Assembly (NCBI GenBank): GCA_038025085.1 | Contig: CM076139.1 | Location: 43,194,807 to 43,258,806 of the forward strand | DNA: 64,000 bases | From: Tetragonia tetragonoides | Taxonomy: Eukaryota > Streptophyta > Magnoliopsida > Caryophyllales > Aizoaceae | Reading direction: 5' to 3' | Shown: positions 1 to 9,012 of the stretch, one piece after another | Position numbering within the stretch: position 1 is the first letter of the stretch | Layout of the letters: each line of letters begins with the position of its first letter | Position numbers and translations under genes: made by a program | The notes under the pieces: model-generated | Told to the model about the DNA's origin: nothing | Database searches by the model: none | The model's input: only the letters and a program-made list of their open reading frames with translations

Positions 1-704
1 TCAGGAAACACAGCAAAGTCATGGTTGTGCGTACCCCTAATCCCAGGCAATGTGACAATCATCCAACTACTAGACCCATACACTTGCTCAGCTCTTAACT
101 GGAACGTACATTTACAAGCCTTTCTTTTCGTATTCTTCCGAGCAGCAGTATCTAAGTCTCTTAATTCCCCTCTGTAGCGTTCACCTCGATTGCATCTTAA
201 CAATTTTACGCTTCCATTGTTCTTGTGTGACGAGATTATCAACTCAAACCCGATAGTAAGGGCAATTTGTTTTGCCCAATTAATTGCATCTCTATCACTA
301 TCAAATAACTCATCAGTGACGAAATGCGTACTGTAATCAACACCATCACCACCGAACCGCTCCAAAGGAACCTAACGAAAACAACGAAAACAATGTTAGC
401 TTAATCTCAAATTCAAACGTCTATCAAAACCGACTGAACCAAGGGACAGGCGTCTGAAATTTCCGCCTGAACCATGGTTGGGGCGGAAATCACGGACGAC
501 AACACCATGGTTTTGGCGTAGATCTCAGACGCATGATCCATGGTGTAGGCGTCCGTGATTTACGCCTCCACCATGGTGAAGGCGTCCGTGATTTACGCCC
601 CATCCATGGACGGGGCGTAAATCACGGACGCCCGTTCAAAATATGCGGAAAAAAAAATTTACCTCGGCCACCGTCGACGACACTTCTTGGTCGCCGGAAG
701 ACAT
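1..704 (-). CDS. FAR1/MULE-transposase-like protein, N-terminal part (runs off window)
   Basis: I read two exons: 663-704 (14 codons, MSSGDQEVSSTVAE, followed by a GTAAAT donor) and 371 down to the window edge (preceded by a pyrimidine-rich AG acceptor at 372-373). Both junctions are in phase 0 and join into one open frame of about 137 codons. Exon 2 holds a conserved stretch (INWAKQIALTIGFELII), then a zinc-cluster-like pattern: a C-x-C (KACKCTF), a Trp, then HNHD. This is the layout of the WRKY/GCM1-fold DNA-binding domain found at the N terminus of FAR1-related proteins and MULE transposases. The MULE/DDE catalytic part would lie beyond position 1. It could be a domesticated FAR1-like gene or a transposase, and the window cannot separate these. 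No frameshift is visible. The intron (372-662) contains the 33-bp array described separately. Confidence 0.7.
439..636. repeat. Six-unit, 33-bp-period array of inverted segments (intronic)
   Basis: Six consecutive units of exactly 33 bp start at 439, 472, 505, 538, 571 and 604. Each starts with CCATGG (CCAAGG in the first) and carries a 19-bp segment related to GGCGTCCGTGATTTACGCC. By sequence the segment is forward in units 1, 4 and 5 and reverse-complemented in units 2, 3 and 6, while the 33-bp phase never changes. Units 5 and 6 form a perfect 21-bp stem (581-601 with 612-632). The array fills most of the intron of the flanking minus-strand gene. Confidence 0.85.
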
Positions 705-850
705 TTGCGGTCGTTCCTTGCTTGCCGGTGAGAGAATGTTGGTGAATGTGGGTGGGTGTGAGAGTTGGTGGGTGTGAGAGTGGGTGGGTGTGGGAGAGTT
801 AGAGAGGGAGAGGGAGAGTGGGAGAAAGGGTGAAAATGTGAGAGGGGCAA
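705..850 (-). promoter_or_regulatory. CT/CACCC-rich 5' leader of the FAR1/MULE-like gene
   Basis: Directly upstream of the minus-strand ATG at 704 the minus strand is strongly pyrimidine-rich with CACCC-type runs (GA/GGGT-rich on the plus strand, about 727-838). This is typical of plant 5' UTR pyrimidine patches. No convincing TATA box was identified in the AT-rich sequence beyond it, so the transcription start is unknown. Confidence 0.4.
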
Positions 851-1059
851 TATTGTAATTTCCAAGGGCGGTGGTGAGTAATTTTATGGCGGTATATAGT
901 AACTCCCTAATAAAAAAGTGTAAAAAATCTAAATATAAAATGTATTGACACAATTTGTTCAGATGCTTATAGTTTTCATGTTTGTAATAGTGACACAATT
1001 TGCATGTTTATTGGGTTTGCTTGTTAAATATACCATAATTGCTTTTTGTTGGGTATCGT

Positions 1060-1277
1060 GAATTTATGGACGGTACTAGATGGGTTTAGGTGGGTATGGA
1101 TAACCGCTTGGTAATTGGGGCGGGTGTGGTTCCCATCTTATACCCACTTGGGTGGGGATGGTTCCGGAAATCTTACCCATGGTGGAGATGGGGCGAGTGA
1201 CGGATTGACCTTAGCCAGGCGGGTATGGGTATGGATATACCTATATCCACCCCCACCCCGCCCCATTGCCATCCCTA
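1060..1277. mobile_element. Degenerate hAT-type MITE remnant
   Basis: GGGT/ACCC-rich sequence ends in ATTGCCATCCCTA (1265-1277), the reverse complement of a plant hAT MITE end (TAGGGATGGCAAT). The internal style matches the verified hAT MITE at 28984-29537. I cannot find an intact left terminus or an 8-bp target duplication, so this is a decayed copy. Confidence 0.3.
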
Positions 1278-2089
1278 CCTACAGCCAACTCAACTACCCC
1301 TTTCAGGGCCTATAGTCTAGTGTTCATTCTAACTATTCTTTCCATTTCAAATTTTTGTTGAGTAGGCCCAAAATATATGGGGATGATGAAGTATCAAATG
1401 TTCGTAACAATAATATCACCCTCAATTAAGGTCACCCGTCGAATTACCAACTTTGAGTCGGAGATGTGAGAGCTCTACCAACTAAGGTTCCACCTTTTAC
1501 TCACTACGAACAAATAAGAAATGCGACTAGCAATAAAATCTATATTTGGGACTTGGGAGTTCCAAGTTAGAAACCTATTTAGGTCAATAAGGAGACATCA
1601 ACCCAATTCCAAATCACAAGTGTTAAATACAACATGGCCTTTTAACACAATACAACATTTTTTAAGGCAAAAAAACTTATGTACCCCCTTTTAATTTTAC
1701 TCCTCTCAATCTCTCATCCTTCATTTCTCTCTCTTCTCTCAAGGCTCAAGCTTCCCCTCTCTTCTTGTATCATCAAACTCATTACCGCTCCAGCACCATT
1801 GAAGGCAGTGGCGGAACCAGGGGGCTGGGGTAGGCCCCGACCTCCCCCATGATTCAAGAAAACAATATATTTCATTTGCGTCAAGTGTTAAATACAACAT
1901 GTATTTATAGTACCTGTATCGCAGTACCTGTATATCTATAGTTATACCTAACTAATCATATCTCAATATATTTTAGATTTATTTCTGATATAAAGATTAT
2001 GATCAATCCGTTTTGACTAACCTCTATTTGTCCTTTTAAAAAAAAAAAAAAAAAAAACCTCTATTTGTATTCACAATTAAATCATAATA
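1278..2089. other. Intergenic; tRNA-like remnant and A-tract microinsertion
   Basis: No gene was seen. At about 1415-1500 the minus strand has a tRNA/SINE-like stretch with an A-box-like TTAGTTGGTAGAGC, too decayed to call. At 2032-2057 an A-rich run of about 26 bp is flanked by direct repeats CCTCTATTTGT (2021-2031 and 2058-2068), as if only a retroposon tail had inserted. Confidence 0.4.
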
Positions 2090-2165
2090 TCTATATATTA
2101 GAGGCATTTTCTGACAGCATTGGAGGCGTCCACCTAAGCGAGCCATTGTAATAAAATTTTAATAT

Positions 2166-3545
2166 GAATAAAAATTTGCAAGTAATGAAGCCGCCACCAA
2201 TTTTTAAGGAAACAATTGGAAACCATCAAAAAGTGCACCCAATTCCTATTGGGAATTGACTCATACCCATGGGGCTAAATATTGAGTTTGGAGGTGTAGG
2301 TACGAAATAAACAAAACGAATCTCATCTAAATCGCCCGAATTAACGGCCTCTACTAAGCCTACCATGTCAAATATTTATCTATGCTATATGGTTCCATAT
2401 AAATCCGGTCGTCCAAGATCCTAAATTAACTAGGCGGGTTAACGACAACCAAATTACCTATATTATCACTTTGCACAACTTATATCCAATTTGCATGCAT
2501 ACTATTATCAAACGCAAATAAGAGGTAAGAGCAATAATTTAAAGCTCCAACCTACTACACTTTGCTAAACGCGCCAAGCATTGCATATGCACATCAATAA
2601 AATTGTTAGTAACTTCAAAGGAAGAACAATGCAAAAATATTAACTTTATGCTAAAATAAACCTACGGGGTTACTACAGACATGTACAAACTATAAGAAAG
2701 ATGCAAACTTGCATAAACTAATAAAAAGATGCGAACTTTAAATTAAGCTAATCATGCATAATTATTTACAAGGACCCAAGCATGCAAATTTATTCAACCA
2801 TAATCAAAAGCTAAATAAAACATGATTATAAACAATAAACAAGAGATTTAATAAAGGATTTAGGCCCTCAGGATGGTTAACCTGGATGTTCTATTCGAAC
2901 GGGACTAGTAGAATTGGAATTGCTCTTCAATCTTGGGTGCTAGGTTGGGTGCAATGGCTTGCTTGTGTCTTCAAAATCAGAATTCTCTATGATTTGGGGG
3001 AATTTGTGCTCTCAATGCTCTCAAAATTATAAACTGACCAACCTCTCTTAAAAGAGGGTGAAAAGGAGTATTTATAGAGTTAGGGGACGGAATTAGAGGC
3101 TTAGGGTAAGACACCCGGCGCCAAAACTCGGCCCAGCGGCCAGCCGGAAGGCAGCTGGGTGCTCTATGGGCCCCGCCGCCACGCATGTGCCGCCGGACTG
3201 ACAGCGTCAGCCGCTGGGTCTGGAGGCGTGCGCGTGTCTAGGGTTTTTTGACTTTTTGTGCTCAGTAAATTACGAAATTGCCCTTGGGCTGACCCAGGGG
3301 GTCGGGATTGAGCGGTTTTGACCCAAATCTTCGAGACGCGATATCTCTTGATCCGGGAACCTGATTGAGGTAAGGTCAGAGGCGTTGGAATCCTTATAAC
3401 AAGGGCTAGCCAAAGACTGGGGTTTCAAGGAATTTGGTCTAGATTTCCGAGCAATGTCCTTTTCTACTTACGTCCATATTATTCCATTACCATCATCATC
3501 GGGCGTTGCGGTGCCAGGGGATGAGAACCGATTAGGGTGTCTACA
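2166..3545 (-). repeat. 3' LTR of the Ty3 element (truncated)
   Basis: It is nearly identical to 27950-29963 apart from scattered substitutions and the hAT MITE present only in the other copy. It ends ...TCTACA on the plus strand (TGTAGA... on the minus strand). The homology starts near 2166. The terminal 103 bp present at 27847-27949 are absent and Helitron H1 sequence begins instead, so a deletion spans the junction. A TATA-like CTATAAATAC lies at 3077-3068 on the minus strand. Confidence 0.85.
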
Positions 3546-3559
3546 GAAGCCCCCACTTT
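3546..3559 (-). promoter_or_regulatory. Polypurine tract of the Ty3 element
   Basis: The minus strand reads AAAGTGGGGGCTTC immediately before the LTR start TGTAGACACC, the expected position and composition of the plus-strand DNA priming site. Confidence 0.75.
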
Positions 3560-3700
3560 GGCCGAACTTGTGAAAGCGAAGGTCAAAGTACTTGCTAAAA
3601 ATGTCTGCAGTGCTTTTTTTTGAAAATGCTTTATGTTAGGAAAAGAGATAAAAAAGGTAGAATCCTAACCGCCTGTGGTCAGGGTTACCTGCTTTTCCGG

Positions 3701-3885
3701 TGCCAACGCGATGCTAATTTTAATAGCCTCGACGTCGAAGAACGTTGCATAGCTCTGCTTTGTGGGTGCCAACGTGACGCTAATGTTAATAGCCTCAACG
3801 TCAAAGAAAGTTGCGTAGCTCTGCTTTGCGGGTACCAACGCGACGCTAATTTTAATAGCCTCAACGTCAAAGAGCGTTGCATTCC
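3701..3885. repeat. 66-bp tandem repeat (2.8 units) in the Ty3 3' region
   Basis: Units start at 3701, 3767 and 3833, each beginning near TGCCAACGCGACGCTAAT. The period is a multiple of three, so one frame stays open across the array (3620-3928, about 102 codons). The ORF looks like a by-product of the period, not a gene. An amplified tandem repeat near the 3' LTR is a named feature of Retand elements. Confidence 0.8.
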
Positions 3886-3907
3886 AATGCTTGTGTCTTG
3901 GAAAATT

Positions 3908-3996
3908 GTGCCTCCAAAAATTGAATAAAGTGCCTGTGAAGAAATAGATAATGTGCCTGCGAAAATTGGGTAATGTGCCTGCAAAAATTAGATAAT
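3908..3996. repeat. 22-23-bp tandem repeat (4 units)
   Basis: Units starting GTGCCTGCGAAAATT lie at 3908, 3930, 3953 and 3975, directly after the 66-bp array. Confidence 0.75.
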
Positions 3997-4109
3997 GTCG
4001 GGTCCCTAGGATAAGAAACCGTGTTGCGGGGCAAAAAAGTCATTTTGGGTGACAAACCTGTATCTCCCGGGCATATAACGGTCGAGAAATGCAATCCCGC
4101 TGGGAATTT

Positions 4110-4345
4110 GAACTTGCGGGCCCGCCCCGTGAGAGGCGGAAGAGAAAATGGGTTCAGCGGCCATGCGGGCCGCTGAGGGCTGGGCGGCCTTATCGGGCCC
4201 GCTCAGCGGCTCAACTGACGGTGCGGGGGTGCTGAGGGCAGCCGCCCGGCCTAGCAGCATAGCTGCTGGGGCCGGCGGCCTGGCCGCCAGGGTTAGCGAC
4301 TGGGTTGTTGAGCTTGGGCGGCCTTGAACCGGGCCGCTGGGTCGG
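4110..4345. other. GC-rich block of AGCGGCC/GGCCGCT words upstream of the PMD gene
   Basis: Strikingly GC-rich sequence in an AT-rich element, with repeated AGCGGC and GGCCGCT words. Similar blocks lie at 7870-7985 (upstream of the second antisense gene) and in the LTR at about 3110-3240. CT-rich sequence follows up to the ATG at 4660. No clear TATA box was seen. Confidence 0.45.
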
Positions 4346-4659
4346 TTCAGAAGTGCGGATTGGGGTTTAATTGGGAGAGAGCCGAATTTTGGGTTATTTC
4401 TTCCAAAAATTTCGAGACTCTCTCTCTACCTCCATTGTTGCCCAAACTTCAATTCTTGCTCAAATTTGCTCAACCTTGCTCCTTTTTGCTTGCATTTGCT
4501 TGCTTTTGCATAATCTTTGCATAATTTGAAGTTTATCTGTGATTTCTTACAAATTTAGGGTGAATTTGAGAGTGGGTTTTTGAAACCCTTGGAGGGAGTA
4601 AATCCAAAATTCTCCATTTTTGCTTTGTTGTTTTTGCTTGCTTTGTTCATCCTTCTTCC

Positions 4660-7366
4660 ATGGCTCCAAAATTGGGAAAGAAGAGGAGTAAGAGGACCGA
4701 GGTGCGAGAGGAGGTCGAGAAAATTGACGTTTTCACCAAGGCTTTTCCATCTCATGTGAAGCCTTTAAAGAAGAAGCCTAATGTGGCTTTTCTTCAAGAT
4801 CGATACATCCGGTCGGATAGGATGCCCGATATTGTTTGGGATCGATCAGAGTTGCTTTTCTTACCGACGACTCATTTGAGCTCTCGGGCTTCCAAGTTCG
4901 TGGTAAGCCCTCCAACTTTGAATTCATAGTTTTATGCATTGAATTTAAGTTTATATGCTTTGACTTGAATAGAATTTGTGTAGAAATTGTATGCAATTGT
5001 CAAGTTTGTAGCGCATGTGATCTTGCGCGGCTTGAACGAACTTAGAAACATGCCTAGGATTGAACATTTGATTGAAATGTGAACCTAAGAGGTTGCAAAT
5101 TTGATCATAGGAACCCGACGGGAATTTGAAGGCCCATGGAAACTATGGCTCTTCAATTAAGCTTTTTAAAATCTTGGCCAAAGAGGTACTAGATGCGATC
5201 TTGAATGCGGGGTTTGGGCCCCTTTTGAAAGCGGTGGACTCGGTTGAGCGAGTCAAGAGGTGTATTGTTCGTTTATCCTTGGAGCGTTTTTGGGATACCA
5301 CCAATACGTTCCATTTTCCTAATGGGGAAATGATGATCACTCCTTCGGATTGTTGACCGGGGTACCTTGTATGGGTACGCCCATTGTCTACAACGTTTCC
5401 ATTTGGAAATGTAAAGCGGAGATGGTGGAGCTATTTGGCCCTTGGGGGAATACTTGGGGTCACCATTACCGTTCCTATAGCGAGCTCTTTACTGCTTTGA
5501 AGGACCCGAGGTATAAGAGGAATACCTCGGTGGAGCAAAAGGCGAGGATGTTTATCGCCTACCTCCTTGCCACCACCATCTTTGGTGACAAGGGGGAACG
5601 CATTCACGCCATTTACCTCCCGAGCTTGCTGGATTGGGAGAGAGTGAGAGAGTACAACTGGGGGTTGCCGGGCAACACCAACCTCTTGAGATGCATGCGG
5701 TATGCCTGCCGCGTGAATGATGAGGGGTACAAGCAGTCGACTCTTCCTCCCGTGAGCTTATGTGGCTTTTGGAAGGTGTTGCAGGTGCGTTTTCTCTTTG
5801 TATTTTCTTTTCGTGATATGCATGATTTAAGTGTGCAGTGCTTAATTTCATGTTTTGAATGTAGCCTTGGTTTTTTGAGCATTTCCCGGGCATGGCGCCT
5901 ACGGGCTGGGAGTTAGACTTCCCGATTTGAGGGCGTGGTGTCATAGGGGTACTGCGCCTCTGCAGACTCTCCAGCAGTACAGGGAGGCCCTCTTGCGCTT
6001 GGACTGGCACAAGGTAACGTAATATTGCTTCTGTGGTATGGATTCTATTTCTTGGTGTGGAAATATCTTATGTTGCATACTTGTGCAGATTGACTACTTC
6101 CCTTGGGCGAAGTATCATGGGTCGGCTCCGGACGCCATCCTAGCTTTTAGGGCGGTGGACCATCAGAGGATCATGATTGCGGGCCCGTACGCCTTTGAGT
6201 GGTATCTAGGAGAGCAGATCTTCCGTCAGGTTTATCCCGATTTGGAGGGTCCGAGGATTCCTTTGGATCCTCCCTCGACCATGTTCTTGGTAAAGTGCTT
6301 GTCAAGTGAGCAGGTTGTGGAGGCCATGGTGGGCTCGGATGCTATGCGGTATTTGAGGGAGCCTGCGAAGGACCTTGCGGGGCACTATGAGCAGTTCCGT
6401 CATGATTGCTTCATGCCTTCATTTGTAGGCTTGAAGGTAAGAATTTAATGTTTGTTATTCTATACCTTTCTTATCTTTGTTGATGCTAACTCTTTTGCTT
6501 TGTAGGAACCTCGGGTTGATGATATCGAGGTGGATGTCCCGGACATGCGGATCCGAGGTCGGGACTACGGTGGGAAGGAGTGTTGGGGGGAAATCCCCAT
6601 GACGGAGGACCTTGATGAGGACATCCAGGGCCTTCCTCTTCCCGTTGGGCATCCAGGAGTAAATTCGTAATTTTACCGAAGCGTACGATACTTTACCGTT
6701 TTGTATGCTTGTACTAACTTTCCTTTGTGTTGCTTGGTCGCGAGCAGACCGGGAAGGTCTTCAAGATGATGCATGCCATGAAGTCTTGGATATCCCGGGC
6801 TCTCTTTAAGGGTACTTGCTGAAGAGTGGACTTGGACAAAGTAAGCTTGATTTTGCATTTCCAAAGTTGCATGCTTTGAGAAATGTATCTTATATTTTGT
6901 GGGCTGCAGGTTGAGTACCGTCGACCCCTTCCTCGTCGGTCATGACAGGTAGTGTTGTCGGATGATGAGGTCGTGAGCTCTCCTGAGCGTAGTCCTTCTC
7001 GCGAGAGGAGCCCTCGGAGGGAGAGTCCTAGGAGAGAGAGGGTGCCTGTACATCGGACTGACCATCATGGTGGGAGTAGGATGACTCCGCATGTGGAGCC
7101 TGCTCCTATGCCTATGCCGATGTATCCTTCCTATCCCTGGTATGCGGGGTATCCTTCGTATGGTGGTCTCTACTATCAGCCCCCGGTTCCTGCTCCTATG
7201 ATGCCTACCATGCCTCCTCGTTCTTCATGGGGGTATGATTCGAGTTATGCTGGGGAAGGGAGTTCATACGGGGAACCTGCCCGACATTCTTCTTTTGACC
7301 CTAGTCAGGTCGTGGCGTCGATCTTTGTGAGGAGCCGCAGAGGTCGGACGATCACTTTGAGGTGAC
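4660..7366 (+). pseudogene. Antisense extra gene of the Ty3 element: plant mobile domain (PMD) protein, decayed
   Basis: A spliced plus-strand gene, antisense to pol. Probable exons are 4660-4902 (starts MAPKLGKKRSKRTE), about 5120-5786, 5864-6013, 6089-6436, 6506-6658, about 6748-6840 and about 6910-7366, most with visible GT/AG borders. The middle exons give a PMD-like pattern: ITPSD, then LLTGVP, WGNTWGHHYRSYSELF, ARMFIAYLLATTIFGDKG, GFWKVLQ joined to PWFFEHFPGM. The C terminus is Arg/Ser-rich (SPERSPSRERSPRRESPRRE), then Pro/Tyr/Met-rich. Breaks: frameshifts near 5350 and 5916, and an in-frame stop in the 6748-6840 exon. PMD proteins occur as host genes (MAIN/MAIL family) and inside transposons. 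The position between pol and the LTR matches the antisense ORF reported for Tat elements. Confidence 0.65.
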
Positions 7367-8030
7367 CCGTACGGATGTTGATGCGGGTGATGATTTTTAT
7401 GATAATGTATTTGTGTAAAATACATTTTGAACATTTGTTTTGAACAAACATTCGGACTTTGCTTGTAAATATTGTCTGCTTATTTATTGGTCCCTGCAGA
7501 TAATTAGGCTAATGCAAATGCACAGGTAGTCAAGAAAAAGCGCAAGCAATAGCCATTTAGCAAAAAAATGGTACAACCAAAAGTTAAAATTGGGTGTACC
7601 CTATCCCCCCTAAAAAAATGAAAAAAGAAAAGGGGTGAAAAAATGAAATGAAAATAATAAGTAAACAGGATGAATAAAAAAGAGATGAAAAAGAAAAGAT
7701 GATAATCATCCAAAAAGAAAATAAGGAAATTGTGGAGTTTCCATTAATAATAAGGAAATAATACAAAATAGAAATAATAGTGGAAATAGGAAAAAGAGCC
7801 AAATTTGAGTCCAAAACGGTTAAGGAAAGTGTCTAAAATCGGAGAAGAAGGGGACTTGTCTCGAGAAAGGGTCCGACGGCCAAAGGGAGGCGTCCAACGG
7901 CACACGTGGAGCAGCGGGGGCGAAAGCCGCCGAAGCTCAGCGGCTGGGCTGCTGGGCCTGGGCTGCTCTATCGGGGCCGCTGTTGCTTTTGACAGGTTGC
8001 CTTATTTTTTCGTCTTTTTCGTGCGAGCCT
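7367..8030. other. Spacer between the two antisense genes
   Basis: A-rich non-coding sequence at 7500-7800, then a GC-rich block (7870-7985) with the same AGCGGC-type words as 4110-4345. No gene was seen. The minus-strand open frames here are low-complexity and look spurious. Confidence 0.4.
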
Positions 8031-8038
8031 TATATAAG
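8031..8038 (+). promoter_or_regulatory. TATA box of the DUF7745-like antisense gene
   Basis: TATATAAG lies 99 bp upstream of the first ATG (8137) and just after a GC-rich block, a plausible core promoter for the second antisense gene. Confidence 0.5.
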
Positions 8039-9012
8039 CCTTGGGTTAGTCCGATTTTGGGACATGACCTTTATAATCTTCTAGCAATAGAGAGCTTTTA
8101 GAGAGAGAAACCCCGTAATTAATTTAGATTTCAGCCATGACAATCTTTGATGTTAAATTTGACAAGTGGTTACAAACTATGACCCCGAAGAGAGGATGAG
8201 ACTTGTGCCTTTCCACTTGAATGCTCTCTTCCACCTAAAGCAAGTTCAAATCATCTAGAACCTCCTTGAGGCCGCCGTTGAGTTTTGGGATGTCAAACTC
8301 CATGTCTTTCGATTTGGGTACAATGAATTATGTCCGCTTCCCGAAGAATTTGCCGCCATCGTTGGGTTCCCTCATGATCAAGCTCCCGCCACTCAATGGC
8401 TCGGGGCAAACCTTGAAGGCTACTATAAAAGGTATCTTGGCCTATCATCAACACAAGCCTCCTCCGTTGCTAGGAGTGGTGAGTTAGACCTTAATGGTGT
8501 AATCGATATCTTCTTCCCCAAGGTAAGGGATAACCATGATGTGATGGGTGAGACGTATTATAAACGCGCTTTGTTGGTGGAGGTAATAATGGTAAAACTT
8601 GCATGCTTAGAATTGTTGAACAAATCCAAAATGATTTTATCCCTATGTCTCTTGTTATTGGTGAAACCTTAATTTGCTTGGACCGTAAGAAACAAGAGCC
8701 ATCGCTGGGTGGATGGACAGGAAGCACTCTTCTCCTCAAGTGAGTGCTTTGAATAATTTGCTTTGAATAATTTTGGTTAATAAAGTTTGAATCTTTAATG
8801 GATATTTAACTTTATATGTTTTGCCTCTTTTTTTGTCTTTGTAGATATGGCTCATTGAGCATATGTGCTTCATTGAGAGGCCCACTAATGCGCTTAAATA
8901 TCAACCGAAGCAATTTCCCGCCCGTCGGAGGCTTTACTATGAATCTACCATTGATGAGTGGCGCGGGTACCTCAAGGCGTGCCCTTTGCTACGATGGACC
9001 GTCAAGTGGTGG

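Noticed and set aside
439..636. CRISPR-like array (phased palindromic units)
   Set aside because: Units abut without unique spacers, orientation changes, and the setting is an intron in a plant genome.
533..745. 70-codon ORF with HGxGVRDL repeats
   Set aside because: The repeats come from the 33-bp DNA period, which is a multiple of three. It overlaps an intron and the first exon of the opposite-strand gene.
1415..1500. tRNA gene on the minus strand
   Set aside because: Has A-box-like sequence but no cloverleaf I can draw; at best a SINE or tRNA-derived remnant.
3620..3928. 102-codon ORF with repeated QRDANFNSLNV-type units
   Set aside because: Explained by the 66-bp tandem repeat; no upstream gene signals.
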